DNA from: Microcaldota archaeon
Lineage (GTDB): Archaea; Micrarchaeota; Micrarchaeia; Micrarchaeales; CABMGC01
Reading direction: 5' to 3'
Assembly: GCA_027449585.1 (NCBI GenBank)
Contig: DAIDLJ010000037.1
Location: 1-5,847, forward strand
DNA: 5,847 bases
Within the stretch, counting starts at the first letter, position 1, and the number at the start of each line of letters is the position of its first letter. The position numbers were made by a program, and so were the translations under genes. Of the stretch, positions 1-5,079 are shown in pieces. The notes below the pieces were generated by a model. That model did no database searches, was not told the origin of the DNA, and saw nothing but the letters and a program-made list of their open reading frames with translations.

Positions 1-72
1 AATTCTGCAAAAATAGATGCGCCCAAGGCGTACATCGGACAGAGGGCATACATAATTGTTATTAAACGTTAA
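1..72 (+). CDS. C-terminal end of a DUF2080/AbrB-like transposon-associated protein (partial)
   Basis: Frame 1 is open from the first base to a TAA at 70-72 and encodes 23 residues; the 5' part lies outside the window. The tail reads NSAKIDAPKAYIGQ, then RAYIIVIKR. This resembles the end of the small archaeal DUF2080 proteins (swapped-hairpin, AbrB-like), which typically finish with a GNS-(A/G)-(K/R)-V-x-(V/L)-P-K-x-(W/Y)-I-G-(K/Q) stretch and a hydrophobic strand. Those proteins are usually found beside archaeal transposase genes, where their role is not established. The match rests on recalled family pattern over only 23 residues, so another small DNA-binding protein is possible. That a real coding end is present is more certain than the family name. 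Confidence 0.45.
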   Translation, partial: NSAKIDAPKAYIGQRAYIIVIKR

Positions 73-120
73 AGAAAGGACTTATGTCCCACACCCCGTT
101 CAAACAAAACCTTATTAATA

Positions 121-128
121 ATATAAAG
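121..128 (+). promoter_or_regulatory. Possible TATA box upstream of the dUTPase-like gene
   Basis: ATATAAAG lies in an AT-only stretch (112-127). Archaeal transcription starts about 25 nt downstream of the TATA centre, which would put the start near 149 and leave a leader of about 29 nt before the ATG at 178. A 5-bp inverted repeat (ACCTT at 109-113, AAGGT at 126-130) brackets the AT stretch. The call rests on composition and spacing only. Confidence 0.35.
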
Positions 129-177
129 GTAGTGTCTATTTGGTGGTTTTACGCCGTCCAAAGACAAGCTTGACCTG

Positions 178-492
178 ATGTTTGAAAGACAAAAGAAAAT
201 ACAGAAACTACTACATAACGATGTAGAAAGTCAAAGATTCATAAATGAAATGGTTCTTGCACTAATGGTCGAAGCTGGGGAGGCAATTCAAACTACTGAT
301 TGGAAGACTTGGAGACCTAATCATAAAGCAAGTAAGGCCAAATTTAGAAAAGAAGTAATAGACATAATGCATTTTGCAATTAATCTGTGCATTGCAGCTG
401 CAATAAAAGACGATGAAGTCTATAAGCTATTTATGCAAAAAAATAGGACAAATATTAGACGTATTCTTAAAACCAGAAAAAACCCAAAGTAA
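178..492 (+). CDS. Compact all-alpha NTP pyrophosphatase, dUTPase family 2 / MazG-like
   Basis: The 104-residue protein is predicted to hydrolyse a nucleoside triphosphate, probably dUTP, to the monophosphate and pyrophosphate, with magnesium held by acidic residues. Four helical segments are visible. The first is residues 2-13. The second carries the E-x-x-E motif (E32, E35 in VEAGE), followed by W42 and W45. The third carries E-x-x-D then H-F (E59, D62, H65, F66 in EVIDIMHF). The fourth has K88-N89-R90 and N92-x-R94. This order matches dimeric dUTPase family 2 proteins, known from bacteria, trypanosomatids and many phages, but those are usually 160 residues or longer. Here the linkers and C-terminal insertions are missing, so a related MazG-like specificity is possible. 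The gene is AT-rich compared with the genes downstream. The in-frame codons before the ATG (PSKDKLDL) look like family N-terminus but contain no ATG, GTG or TTG. Confidence 0.7.
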   Translation: MFERQKKIQKLLHNDVESQRFINEMVLALMVEAGEAIQTTDWKTWRPNHKASKAKFRKEVIDIMHFAINLCIAAAIKDDEVYKLFMQKNRTNIRRILKTRKNPK

Positions 493-499
493 GAAATCA

Positions 500-516
500 A
501 GATAGATCTACTATCT
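500..516 (+). terminator. Possible hairpin after the dUTPase-like gene
   Basis: AGATAG (500-505) and CTATCT (511-516) are perfect inverted repeats around a 5-nt loop, beginning 7 nt after the stop codon. The stem is AT-rich and only a weak T tract (CCTTTG) follows. It could be a weak terminator or transcript-end stabiliser, or chance. Confidence 0.25.
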
Positions 517-625
517 AATTCCTTTGTCATACTAAAATCTGGTGAAATACCTAACTCATTAATCTCTTGAATAAGGACAGTTATATTGTATCTATTATTT
601 TGCATAGCAATGACATAGGAAAACC

Positions 626-633
626 TTATAAAT
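626..633 (+). promoter_or_regulatory. TATA box for the FAD oxidoreductase gene
   Basis: TTATAAAT is preceded by GGAAAACC, a purine-rich BRE-like run. Its centre near 630 predicts a transcript start near 655, about 10 nt before the ATG at 666, so the mRNA would have a very short leader. The core TTATAA is palindromic, so it could also be read leftward; on that strand the box reads GATTTATAAGG. Confidence 0.6.
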
Positions 634-665
634 CAGGATGAATCAAGGGCTATTGGGGTTAAATT

Positions 666-2333
666 ATGGATTATATGAGTTTCGCGTCTTACAAGAGCAT
701 ATCGCAGCGTATGAAAATGTATGAGATGCAGAATTTACACAGGAGTTCGGATAGTTATGATGCTATAGTGGTAGGGGCTGGCCACAATGGGCTGGTCACC
801 GCAAATTACCTTGCAAGGAAGGGCATGAGCGTTCTTGTCCTTGAGAAGAGGGACGTGGTCGGAGGCGCATGCACAACTGAGCACCCTTGGCCAGATTATC
901 CAGAAGTAAAATCATCCACTGCCTCTTATGTGTGCTCGATGCTTGACCCAAGAATAATAAGCGAGCTTAACCTTGCCAAGTACGGATTTAAATTCTTGAA
1001 GAAGGATCCGCAATCATTCACACCGCTTCTTGATGGAGGACATCTCTTCCTTTACAGCGATCCAGAAGCCACAAAGAGGGAGATAGCAAGATTCTCGAAG
1101 AAGGATGCTGAGACATACGAAGAGTACAACAAGTTCATAGCAAATATAGGTGCTACGCTTGAATCAACGCTTAAGCAATCGCCTCCAGACATGAATGTGC
1201 GCTCACTGCTCAAATACGGAATTAAGAATCGGCAAGTGTTCAAAAATGCGCTGCCTATGGCTGGTGATGTCGCCAGCATGTTCTCTATGTCAGTGCAGGA
1301 TCTGCTTGACAGATGGTTTGAATCTGAGACACTTAAGGCCTCGCTTGCAACTGACGGATTCGTTGGAACTAAGGCTGCGCCGTCCACCCCTGGAACTGCA
1401 TACGTATTACTGCACCACGTCATCGGAGGGACTGCGGGTGGCAGCTGGGGATATATAGAGGGAGGTATGGGGGCGATATCTTTTGCGCTTCAAGGCAGCC
1501 TTGAGGAGTACGGAAGGATGAATGGAGTAAGAGTAAAGGTGCTTACCAATAGTCCGGTCGATCACATAATAGTTGAGAATGGCGCAGTGCGGGGAGTTGC
1601 AACAATAGATGGCAATGAGTACAAGGCAAGAATAGTGGTATCCAATGCGGATCCAAAAGTGACTTTCCTAAGCCTGATGAATCAGAATGAGCTTCCTGAG
1701 GAATTCCGCAAAAAGGTGCTTGATTTCCGTATGTCGTCTTCTTCTTACAAGCTTAATCTTCTGCTAAACGGTCTTCCGAACTTCACTGCGTATCCAAACA
1801 GGGAAAATTCGCCTGGGCCGCAGCATGGAGGTTCAGTATACATTGGGTCAGACACCTATGAAATGATGGAACGGGCTTTTGATGAAGTCAAGTATGGGCG
1901 GGCGTCTAGCGAGCCGATAGTGTCACTTACCATTCCTAGCGCAGTGGACAGGACCCTTGCGCCTGAAGGCATGTACGTGGCAGGATGCTTTGTGCACCAT
2001 GCCCCATTGGAGCTGCGTGGAACTACGTGGGAGGAGGAGAAGTCCAAGTTCGAGAACAGGATAATAAGCAGGATTGAGCAATATGCGCCAAACATACGTG
2101 ACATAATAGTCGCAACGCATGGGCTTTCGCCGCTTGATCTTCAGAATGAATTCTCGCTGACTGGAGGAAACATATTCCATGGAGAACTTAGCCTGGATCA
2201 GGTATTCTCATTTAGGTTTGGGTACACAACGCCGATAAATGGTCTGTACCTGTGTGGTTCTGGAACACACCCTGGAGGAGGAGTTTCAGGCCTGCCTGGA
2301 CTTAACGCTGCAAAGGAGATACTTAGGCACTAA
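666..2333 (+). CDS. FAD-dependent oxidoreductase, PYROXD2-like (phytoene dehydrogenase superfamily, COG1233)
   Basis: This 555-residue flavoprotein has a Rossmann dinucleotide-binding fold at residues 31-60: YDAIVVGAGHNG gives G37-x-G39-x-x-G42, and E60 closes the strand that binds the ribose. A VVGGA segment (64-68) follows. Central blocks PGTAYVLLHHVIGG (242-255) and GSWGYIEGGMGAIS (259-272), and VVSNADP (324-330), match the PYROXD2 branch. The C-terminal FAD block runs 526-555, with CGSGTHPGGGVSGLPG followed by NAA. Members of this superfamily oxidise or desaturate hydrophobic substrates; CrtI acts on carotenoids, while PYROXD2-like proteins have no settled substrate. No carotenoid gene is nearby, so a crt name is not justified. 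Length is normal for the family. About 30 residues precede the Rossmann strand and contain four more Met codons (M4, M16, M18, M21), so translation may start later. The TATA box at 626-633 fits the ATG at 666. No clear terminator follows; the tRNA-Trp gene converges from the right. Confidence 0.88.
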   Translation: MDYMSFASYKSISQRMKMYEMQNLHRSSDSYDAIVVGAGHNGLVTANYLARKGMSVLVLEKRDVVGGACTTEHPWPDYPEVKSSTASYVCSMLDPRIISELNLAKYGFKFLKKDPQSFTPLLDGGHLFLYSDPEATKREIARFSKKDAETYEEYNKFIANIGATLESTLKQSPPDMNVRSLLKYGIKNRQVFKNALPMAGDVASMFSMSVQDLLDRWFESETLKASLATDGFVGTKAAPSTPGTAYVLLHHVIGGTAGGSWGYIEGGMGAISFALQGSLEEYGRMNGVRVKVLTNSPVDHIIVENGAVRGVATIDGNEYKARIVVSNADPKVTFLSLMNQNELPEEFRKKVLDFRMSSSSYKLNLLLNGLPNFTAYPNRENSPGPQHGGSVYIGSDTYEMMERAFDEVKYGRASSEPIVSLTIPSAVDRTLAPEGMYVAGCFVHHAPLELRGTTWEEEKSKFENRIISRIEQYAPNIRDIIVATHGLSPLDLQNEFSLTGGNIFHGELSLDQVFSFRFGYTTPINGLYLCGSGTHPGGGVSGLPGLNAAKEILRH

Positions 2334-2359
2334 TGCCTAATTCTCTAACGAATCTGAAG

Positions 2360-2364
2360 AAAAA
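2360..2364 (-). terminator. Oligo-T terminator of tRNA-Trp
   Basis: On the minus strand the tRNA is followed by AGCCG and then five Ts, TTTTTCTTC. Short T runs a few nucleotides after the 3' end are the usual archaeal tRNA terminator. The run is also 27 nt beyond the oxidoreductase stop codon on the opposite strand. Confidence 0.6.
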
Positions 2365-2404
2365 CGGCTTGGGGTTGCGGGGATTTGAACCCCGACATGC
2401 AGGT

Positions 2405-2478
2405 AACGCCTATTTCACAAGATTCATAGCTCCAAATCCTAATCACAGGGCGTTGCCCTCATAAATTCGGTTAAACAT
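2405..2478 (-). other. tRNA-Trp intron with bulge-helix-bulge splice sites
   Basis: The 74-nt intron lies between G37 and A38. The expected bulge-helix-bulge folds as follows: the anticodon stem as outer helix, 3' bulge UU^A, central helix CUCC (32-35) against GGCG with one U33/C mismatch, 5' bulge AG^A, and inner helix UGUUU/AAAUA with one G-U pair. Both cuts fall between the second and third bulge nucleotides, as the archaeal splicing endonuclease requires. A 5-bp hairpin AGGGC-AAC-GCCCT occupies 2447-2459. The mismatch makes the motif slightly relaxed. Confidence 0.85.
2424..2446 (-). ncRNA. Box C/D-like half-guide inside the tRNA-Trp intron, predicted target C34
   Basis: On the minus strand the intron has GUGAUUA (2440-2446; 6 of 7 matches to box C, RUGAUGA), a 12-nt guide (2428-2439) and AUGA (2424-2427; 3 of 4 matches to box D, CUGA). 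Guide nucleotides UUUGGAGC pair with GCUCCAGA of the pre-tRNA anticodon loop (one G-U pair). The fifth nucleotide before the D-like box is the G opposite C34. Box C/D RNPs methylate the 2'-O of the nucleotide paired at that place, and Cm34 guidance by the tRNA-Trp intron is known in euryarchaea. The second half, which guides U39 methylation in Haloferax, is not recognisable, and position 39 is C here. The boxes are imperfect, but the register is exact. Confidence 0.7.
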
Positions 2479-2540
2479 CTGGAGCCTGCCGCGCTGCCAA
2501 GTTACGCCACAACCCCTTGCCATACTATTAAGAATGCTAA

Positions 2541-2550
2541 TTTTAATAAG
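2541..2550. promoter_or_regulatory. Shared divergent TATA region for tRNA-Trp and proline dehydrogenase
   Basis: TTTTAATAAG reads rightward as a TATA box centred near 2545, predicting a proline dehydrogenase transcript from about 2570. Leftward it reads CTTATTAAAA, centred about 30 nt before the mature tRNA 5' end at 2516, which predicts a tRNA leader of about 5 nt. The two genes probably compete for TBP here or use offset boxes within the same AT block. Confidence 0.55.
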
Positions 2551-2587
2551 CTTGTCAAGAGATAACTCTTTGCTTGGGTTGTTTATC

Positions 2588-3436
2588 ATGTCGTTTGTCA
2601 GGCAGGTTGGGATGCTCTTTGCAAGGAAGTGGATAGGTGGAGTCACTGTGCCGGATGTAATCGGGCAGGCCAGAAAATCCAATGACTCTGGGGAGAAGGT
2701 CATAATCAACTATCTTGGAGAAGATTATTTTGACAGATCAAAGATAAAACAGACGATTGCAACATATTCAAAATTGCTATCCCAGATGAAGGATGAGGGT
2801 ATAGAAGGAGACATTGCGGTAAAGCCAACGCAGTTAGGATTGAGCATTAGCTACAAGCTCTTCCTCTCAAATTACCTGAGGATAGTTAAACTCGCTGGCA
2901 GGAGCCATAGGTTTGTGTGGATGGATATGGAGGACCACATGTTTGTTGATGACTCAATAAGGGCATATTTGGCGGCGCTTGGGAAACATGGAAATGTTGG
3001 CATATGCATACAAGCAAAGCTCATGAGGAGCCTGTGGGACATTAAAAGAATAATTAAATCTGGAGGTAAGGTAAGGCTTGTGAAGGGAGCCTATCCGGCA
3101 AGAAAAGGGATAAGCTACTTTGGCAAGGCGGACGTTGACAGGAATTACATAAGGTGCATGGAGTACCTTTTTAAGAACTCGAAAGAGTTCATGTTGGCAA
3201 CACACGACGACAAGATGATAGAATTGGCATTAAAGCTGAAAAAGAAGAGCAAGTCAGTGGTTCTTTTCGGGATGCTAAAGGGCATTCGGGGCAGCCTGGC
3301 CAGGAAATTGGCGCTTGCGGGGGAGAGGATGTATATCTACATCCCGTTCGGGCCCGAATGGCTCGAATATTCGATAAGGAGACTTAAGGAGCTAGAGCAC
3401 TCCACCCTGATAATAAGGTCCATCATAAGTGATTAG
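2588..3436 (+). CDS. Proline dehydrogenase (monofunctional, PutA PRODH domain family)
   Basis: This FAD enzyme oxidises L-proline to pyrroline-5-carboxylate, the first step of proline breakdown, passing electrons to the respiratory chain. The 282-residue product (numbered from this start) is the typical length of a stand-alone PRODH barrel. Recognisable family blocks are NYLGED (42-47), VKPTQLG with K79, MDMED with D113, VRLVKGAY with R163, K166 and Y169, ATHDD with H206, YIPFG with Y251, and EYSIRRL with Y261, R264 and R265. These correspond to the E. coli PutA proline-site residues K329, D370, Y437, Y540, Y552, R555 and R556. The usual EFQMLYG segment is LFGMLKG here. An in-frame ATG at 2534 would lie upstream of the TATA block and only 17 bp from the tRNA, so the ATG at 2588 is preferred; 2612 is also possible. 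No pyrroline-5-carboxylate dehydrogenase is in the window. Confidence 0.85.
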   Translation: MSFVRQVGMLFARKWIGGVTVPDVIGQARKSNDSGEKVIINYLGEDYFDRSKIKQTIATYSKLLSQMKDEGIEGDIAVKPTQLGLSISYKLFLSNYLRIVKLAGRSHRFVWMDMEDHMFVDDSIRAYLAALGKHGNVGICIQAKLMRSLWDIKRIIKSGGKVRLVKGAYPARKGISYFGKADVDRNYIRCMEYLFKNSKEFMLATHDDKMIELALKLKKKSKSVVLFGMLKGIRGSLARKLALAGERMYIYIPFGPEWLEYSIRRLKELEHSTLIIRSIISD

Positions 3437-3476
3437 ATCTAACGTGAGATGATGCAGACGCCAACAGCATAATTCA

Positions 3477-3484
3477 TAAATATA
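3477..3484 (+). promoter_or_regulatory. TATA box of proS
   Basis: TAAATATA lies in the gap after proline dehydrogenase. Its centre near 3480 predicts transcription from about 3506. That leaves a leader of about 34 nt before the preferred UUG at 3540, or about 7 nt before the upstream in-frame UUG at 3513. Confidence 0.55.
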
Positions 3485-3489
3485 GGGCA

Positions 3490-3500
3490 CCTAAGTTAGG
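3490..3500. repeat. 11-bp perfect palindrome between the proS TATA box and its likely transcript start
   Basis: CCTAAGTTAGG is symmetric about a central G. Its place just after the TATA box would suit a repressor operator, but it is short, AT-rich and seen once in the window, so chance is a fair alternative. Confidence 0.25.
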
Positions 3501-3530
3501 CTTAAAGACGTTTTGAATCAAATTAGAAGT

Positions 3531-3534
3531 GGTG
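3531..3534 (+). promoter_or_regulatory. Ribosome-binding site that decides the proS start
   Basis: GGTG (within AGTGGTG) is complementary to the anti-Shine-Dalgarno end of archaeal 16S rRNA (CACCUCC) and sits 5 nt before the TTG at 3540. No comparable site precedes the TTG at 3513. Confidence 0.5.
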
Positions 3535-3539
3535 TAACA

Positions 3540-4988
3540 TTGGCAGAGGATGAGAAAGTAGAGCGAATAGAGGCCAGGAAGGCCGAAAATTTCTCCGAGT
3601 GGTACACCCAAGTGCTGATACGCACAGGTTTTGTCGATTATTCAGACGTATCAGGATGCATAGTCTTCAAGCCGCCTGCATATTTTGCATGGCAGACCAT
3701 AATGAATGCAATTGATGCGGAATTCAAAGAAGTCGGGATAGAGGATACCTATTTCCCACTCCTCATACCAGAAAAACTCCTGGCAAAAGAGAGCGAACAT
3801 TTCGAGGGATTCATACCAGAAGTTGCGTGGGTAACCGAAACAGGAAAGACGAAGCTTGATGAGAGATTGGCAATAAGACCTACTTCTGAGACGATAATGT
3901 ACCGGAGCTTTTCGAAGTGGATCAGATCATGGAGAGACCTGCCGCTCAGATATAACCAGTGGAACAATGTGCTTAGATGGGAATTCAAGCACCCGACCCC
4001 GCTGATAAGATCAAGAGAATTCCTCTGGAACGAAGGCCACAGCGTCTTTGCCACTGAAGAAGAAGCCATAGCTGAGAGGGATCAGGTCATAGGGATATAC
4101 CTTAAGATTCTCAAGGAGTATTTCGCCCTGCCAGGAATAGTGGGGAGAAAGAGCGATAATGAGAAATTTGCTGGTGCAGTGGCAAGCTACAGCGTCGAGC
4201 ACGTGATGCCTGATGGTTGGGCCCTGCAAGGACCGGACCACCACTATGACGGCAAGAACTTCTCAGAGGCATTCGACATAAAGTTCTTGGATAAGGAAGG
4301 GAAAATGACTTATGCATACCAGAATACCTTTGCAATATCTAGTAGAGAGCTTGCTGTGCTTGTTGCAACTCATGGAGACGACCGGGGACTTGTAATGCCA
4401 CCGAAGCTCGCCTATGTGCAGATTGTCATAGTGCCCATATATAAGAAAGACAACCAAGAGAAAGTAAATCAGTTTGCCAAAAGGATATACGAGCAGCTCA
4501 AGAAGCACTTCAGGGTAAAGCTTGACGATAGGGACGGATACTCTCCAGGTTACAAATACAATGATTGGGAGATGAAAGGAGTCCCTATCAGGCTGGAGAT
4601 AGGGGAGAAGGATATAGCTAACGATTCAGTAATGTCAGTAAGACGGGACACTGGAGAGAAGACGCCGATAAAGGCAACGGAAGTGGAGCACGAAATTAAG
4701 TCGATGATGACCGCAATACACAATAATCTTTACAATAAGGCCCTTGAATTTCTCAAGTCGCACGTGCATAGAGCGCATACTTACGATGATTTCAAGGTCA
4801 TGTTGGAGGATAAGCGTGGGATAATTACTGCGCCATGGTGCGAAGGACGTGAATGCGAAGTAAAGATAAAGGAGGAGACTGGAGCCAAGATAACAAACAT
4901 TCCCGTCGAGCAGGGCAAATTCGCTGATAAGTGCATCTACTGTAGAAAGAAAGCCACCTGCGAAGCAAACTTTGCAAAATCCTATTGA
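3540..4988 (+). CDS. proS: Prolyl-tRNA synthetase, archaeal/eukaryotic type
   Basis: This cytoplasmic class II synthetase charges tRNA-Pro with proline. The 482-residue product (numbered from the UUG at 3540) has the normal length for archaeal ProRS. Motif 1 surrounds IEDTYFPLLIPE (67-78). The proline-site TXE loop is RPTSET (113-118). Motif 2 is LRWEFKHPTPLIRSREFLWN (145-164), and motif 3 is THGDDRGLVMPP (277-288). The anticodon-binding domain begins near 293. The C-terminal domain places C434, C439, C465 and C468 as a likely zinc site and ends in Tyr, both hallmarks of the archaeal/eukaryotic form. The segment normally reading GTSH-x-LGQNF is GPDHHYDGKNF here (231-241), and the later TSWG-x-STR block is NTFAISSR (262-269). 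Two in-frame UUG codons could start translation; the one at 3540 has the better ribosome-binding site. The box C/D sRNA converges on its 3' end from the other strand. Confidence 0.95.
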   Translation: MAEDEKVERIEARKAENFSEWYTQVLIRTGFVDYSDVSGCIVFKPPAYFAWQTIMNAIDAEFKEVGIEDTYFPLLIPEKLLAKESEHFEGFIPEVAWVTETGKTKLDERLAIRPTSETIMYRSFSKWIRSWRDLPLRYNQWNNVLRWEFKHPTPLIRSREFLWNEGHSVFATEEEAIAERDQVIGIYLKILKEYFALPGIVGRKSDNEKFAGAVASYSVEHVMPDGWALQGPDHHYDGKNFSEAFDIKFLDKEGKMTYAYQNTFAISSRELAVLVATHGDDRGLVMPPKLAYVQIVIVPIYKKDNQEKVNQFAKRIYEQLKKHFRVKLDDRDGYSPGYKYNDWEMKGVPIRLEIGEKDIANDSVMSVRRDTGEKTPIKATEVEHEIKSMMTAIHNNLYNKALEFLKSHVHRAHTYDDFKVMLEDKRGIITAPWCEGRECEVKIKEETGAKITNIPVEQGKFADKCIYCRKKATCEANFAKSY

Positions 4989-5007
4989 TCATTCTTGAAC
5001 ATTAGTG

Positions 5008-5056
5008 TCAGAGACTCTCTTTTTCATCACGAATCAGAAATACCTCATCTCATCAT
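5008..5056 (-). ncRNA. Box C/D guide sRNA with two guides (core)
   Basis: On the minus strand, in order: box C ATGATGA (5050-5056), a 12-nt guide GATGAGGTATTT (5038-5049), box D' CTGA (5034-5037), a 3-nt spacer TTC (5031-5033), box C' GTGATGA (5024-5030), a 12-nt guide AAAAGAGAGTCT (5012-5023), box D CTGA (5008-5011). All four boxes match consensus exactly, and both guides have the length preferred in archaea, where L7Ae, Nop5 and fibrillarin assemble on such RNAs to 2'-O-methylate rRNA or tRNA. By the fifth-nucleotide rule, the predicted targets are the A after AAAU in AAAUACCUCAUC and the U after AGAC in AGACUCUCUUUU. A TATA box lies about 27 nt before box C. Transcript ends are not determined; a few flanking nucleotides on each side are expected. 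Confidence 0.88.
5020..5024 (+). terminator. Possible T-run terminator of proS
   Basis: The + strand reads CTCTCTTTTTC about 31 nt after the proS stop codon. Archaeal RNA polymerase can stop at five Ts. The same bases are the A-rich start of the second sRNA guide on the other strand, so the T run may exist for that reason instead. Confidence 0.35.
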
Positions 5057-5079
5057 ACGGTTAGGTATTATCCAAGCCG

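Larger units (their letters stand above)
2370..2516 (-). tRNA. trnW: tRNA-Trp (anticodon CCA) with a 74-nt intron
   Basis: Read on the minus strand, the acceptor stem is GGGGTTG/CAACCCC (7 bp), the D stem GCGT/GCGC, the anticodon stem GCAGG/CCTGC, and the T arm CGGGG-TTCAAAT-CCCCG; the discriminator base is A at 2370 and CCA is not encoded. The anticodon loop is C32 T33 C34 C35 A36 G37 A38, giving anticodon CCA (forward positions 2480-2482), which decodes UGG. Exon 1 is 2479-2516 and exon 2 is 2370-2404, making a 73-nt mature tRNA with a 4-nt variable loop. The intron interrupts the loop after position 37, the standard archaeal site. An AT-rich promoter block at 2541-2550 sits about 30 nt upstream, shared with the divergent proline dehydrogenase gene. 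All stems are intact and the gene appears functional. Confidence 0.95.

Noticed and set aside
84..173. 29-codon frame starting ATG at 84
   Set aside because: Short, no family resemblance and only a weak GGA-containing upstream site; kept only as a clue to a possible dUTPase frameshift.
545..552. AAATACCT matches eight bases of the predicted target of sRNA guide 1
   Set aside because: An 8-base match with no extension is too likely by chance, and the region has no known RNA.
1052..1423. Open frames on the minus strand inside the oxidoreductase gene, and similar ones inside PRODH and proS
   Set aside because: They lie wholly under genes with strong family motifs and show no motifs or start signals of their own.
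2447..2459. AGGGCAACGCCCT hairpin as a terminator
   Set aside because: It lies inside the tRNA intron and has no following T run.
2534..2587. N-terminal extension of proline dehydrogenase from the ATG at 2534
   Set aside because: It adds 18 residues unlike the family, covers the TATA block and leaves 17 bp to the tRNA; the ATG at 2588 fits promoter and homology better.
3450..3470. ATGATGC resembling a box C before proS
   Set aside because: The last box base is wrong and no CTGA box follows at guide distance.
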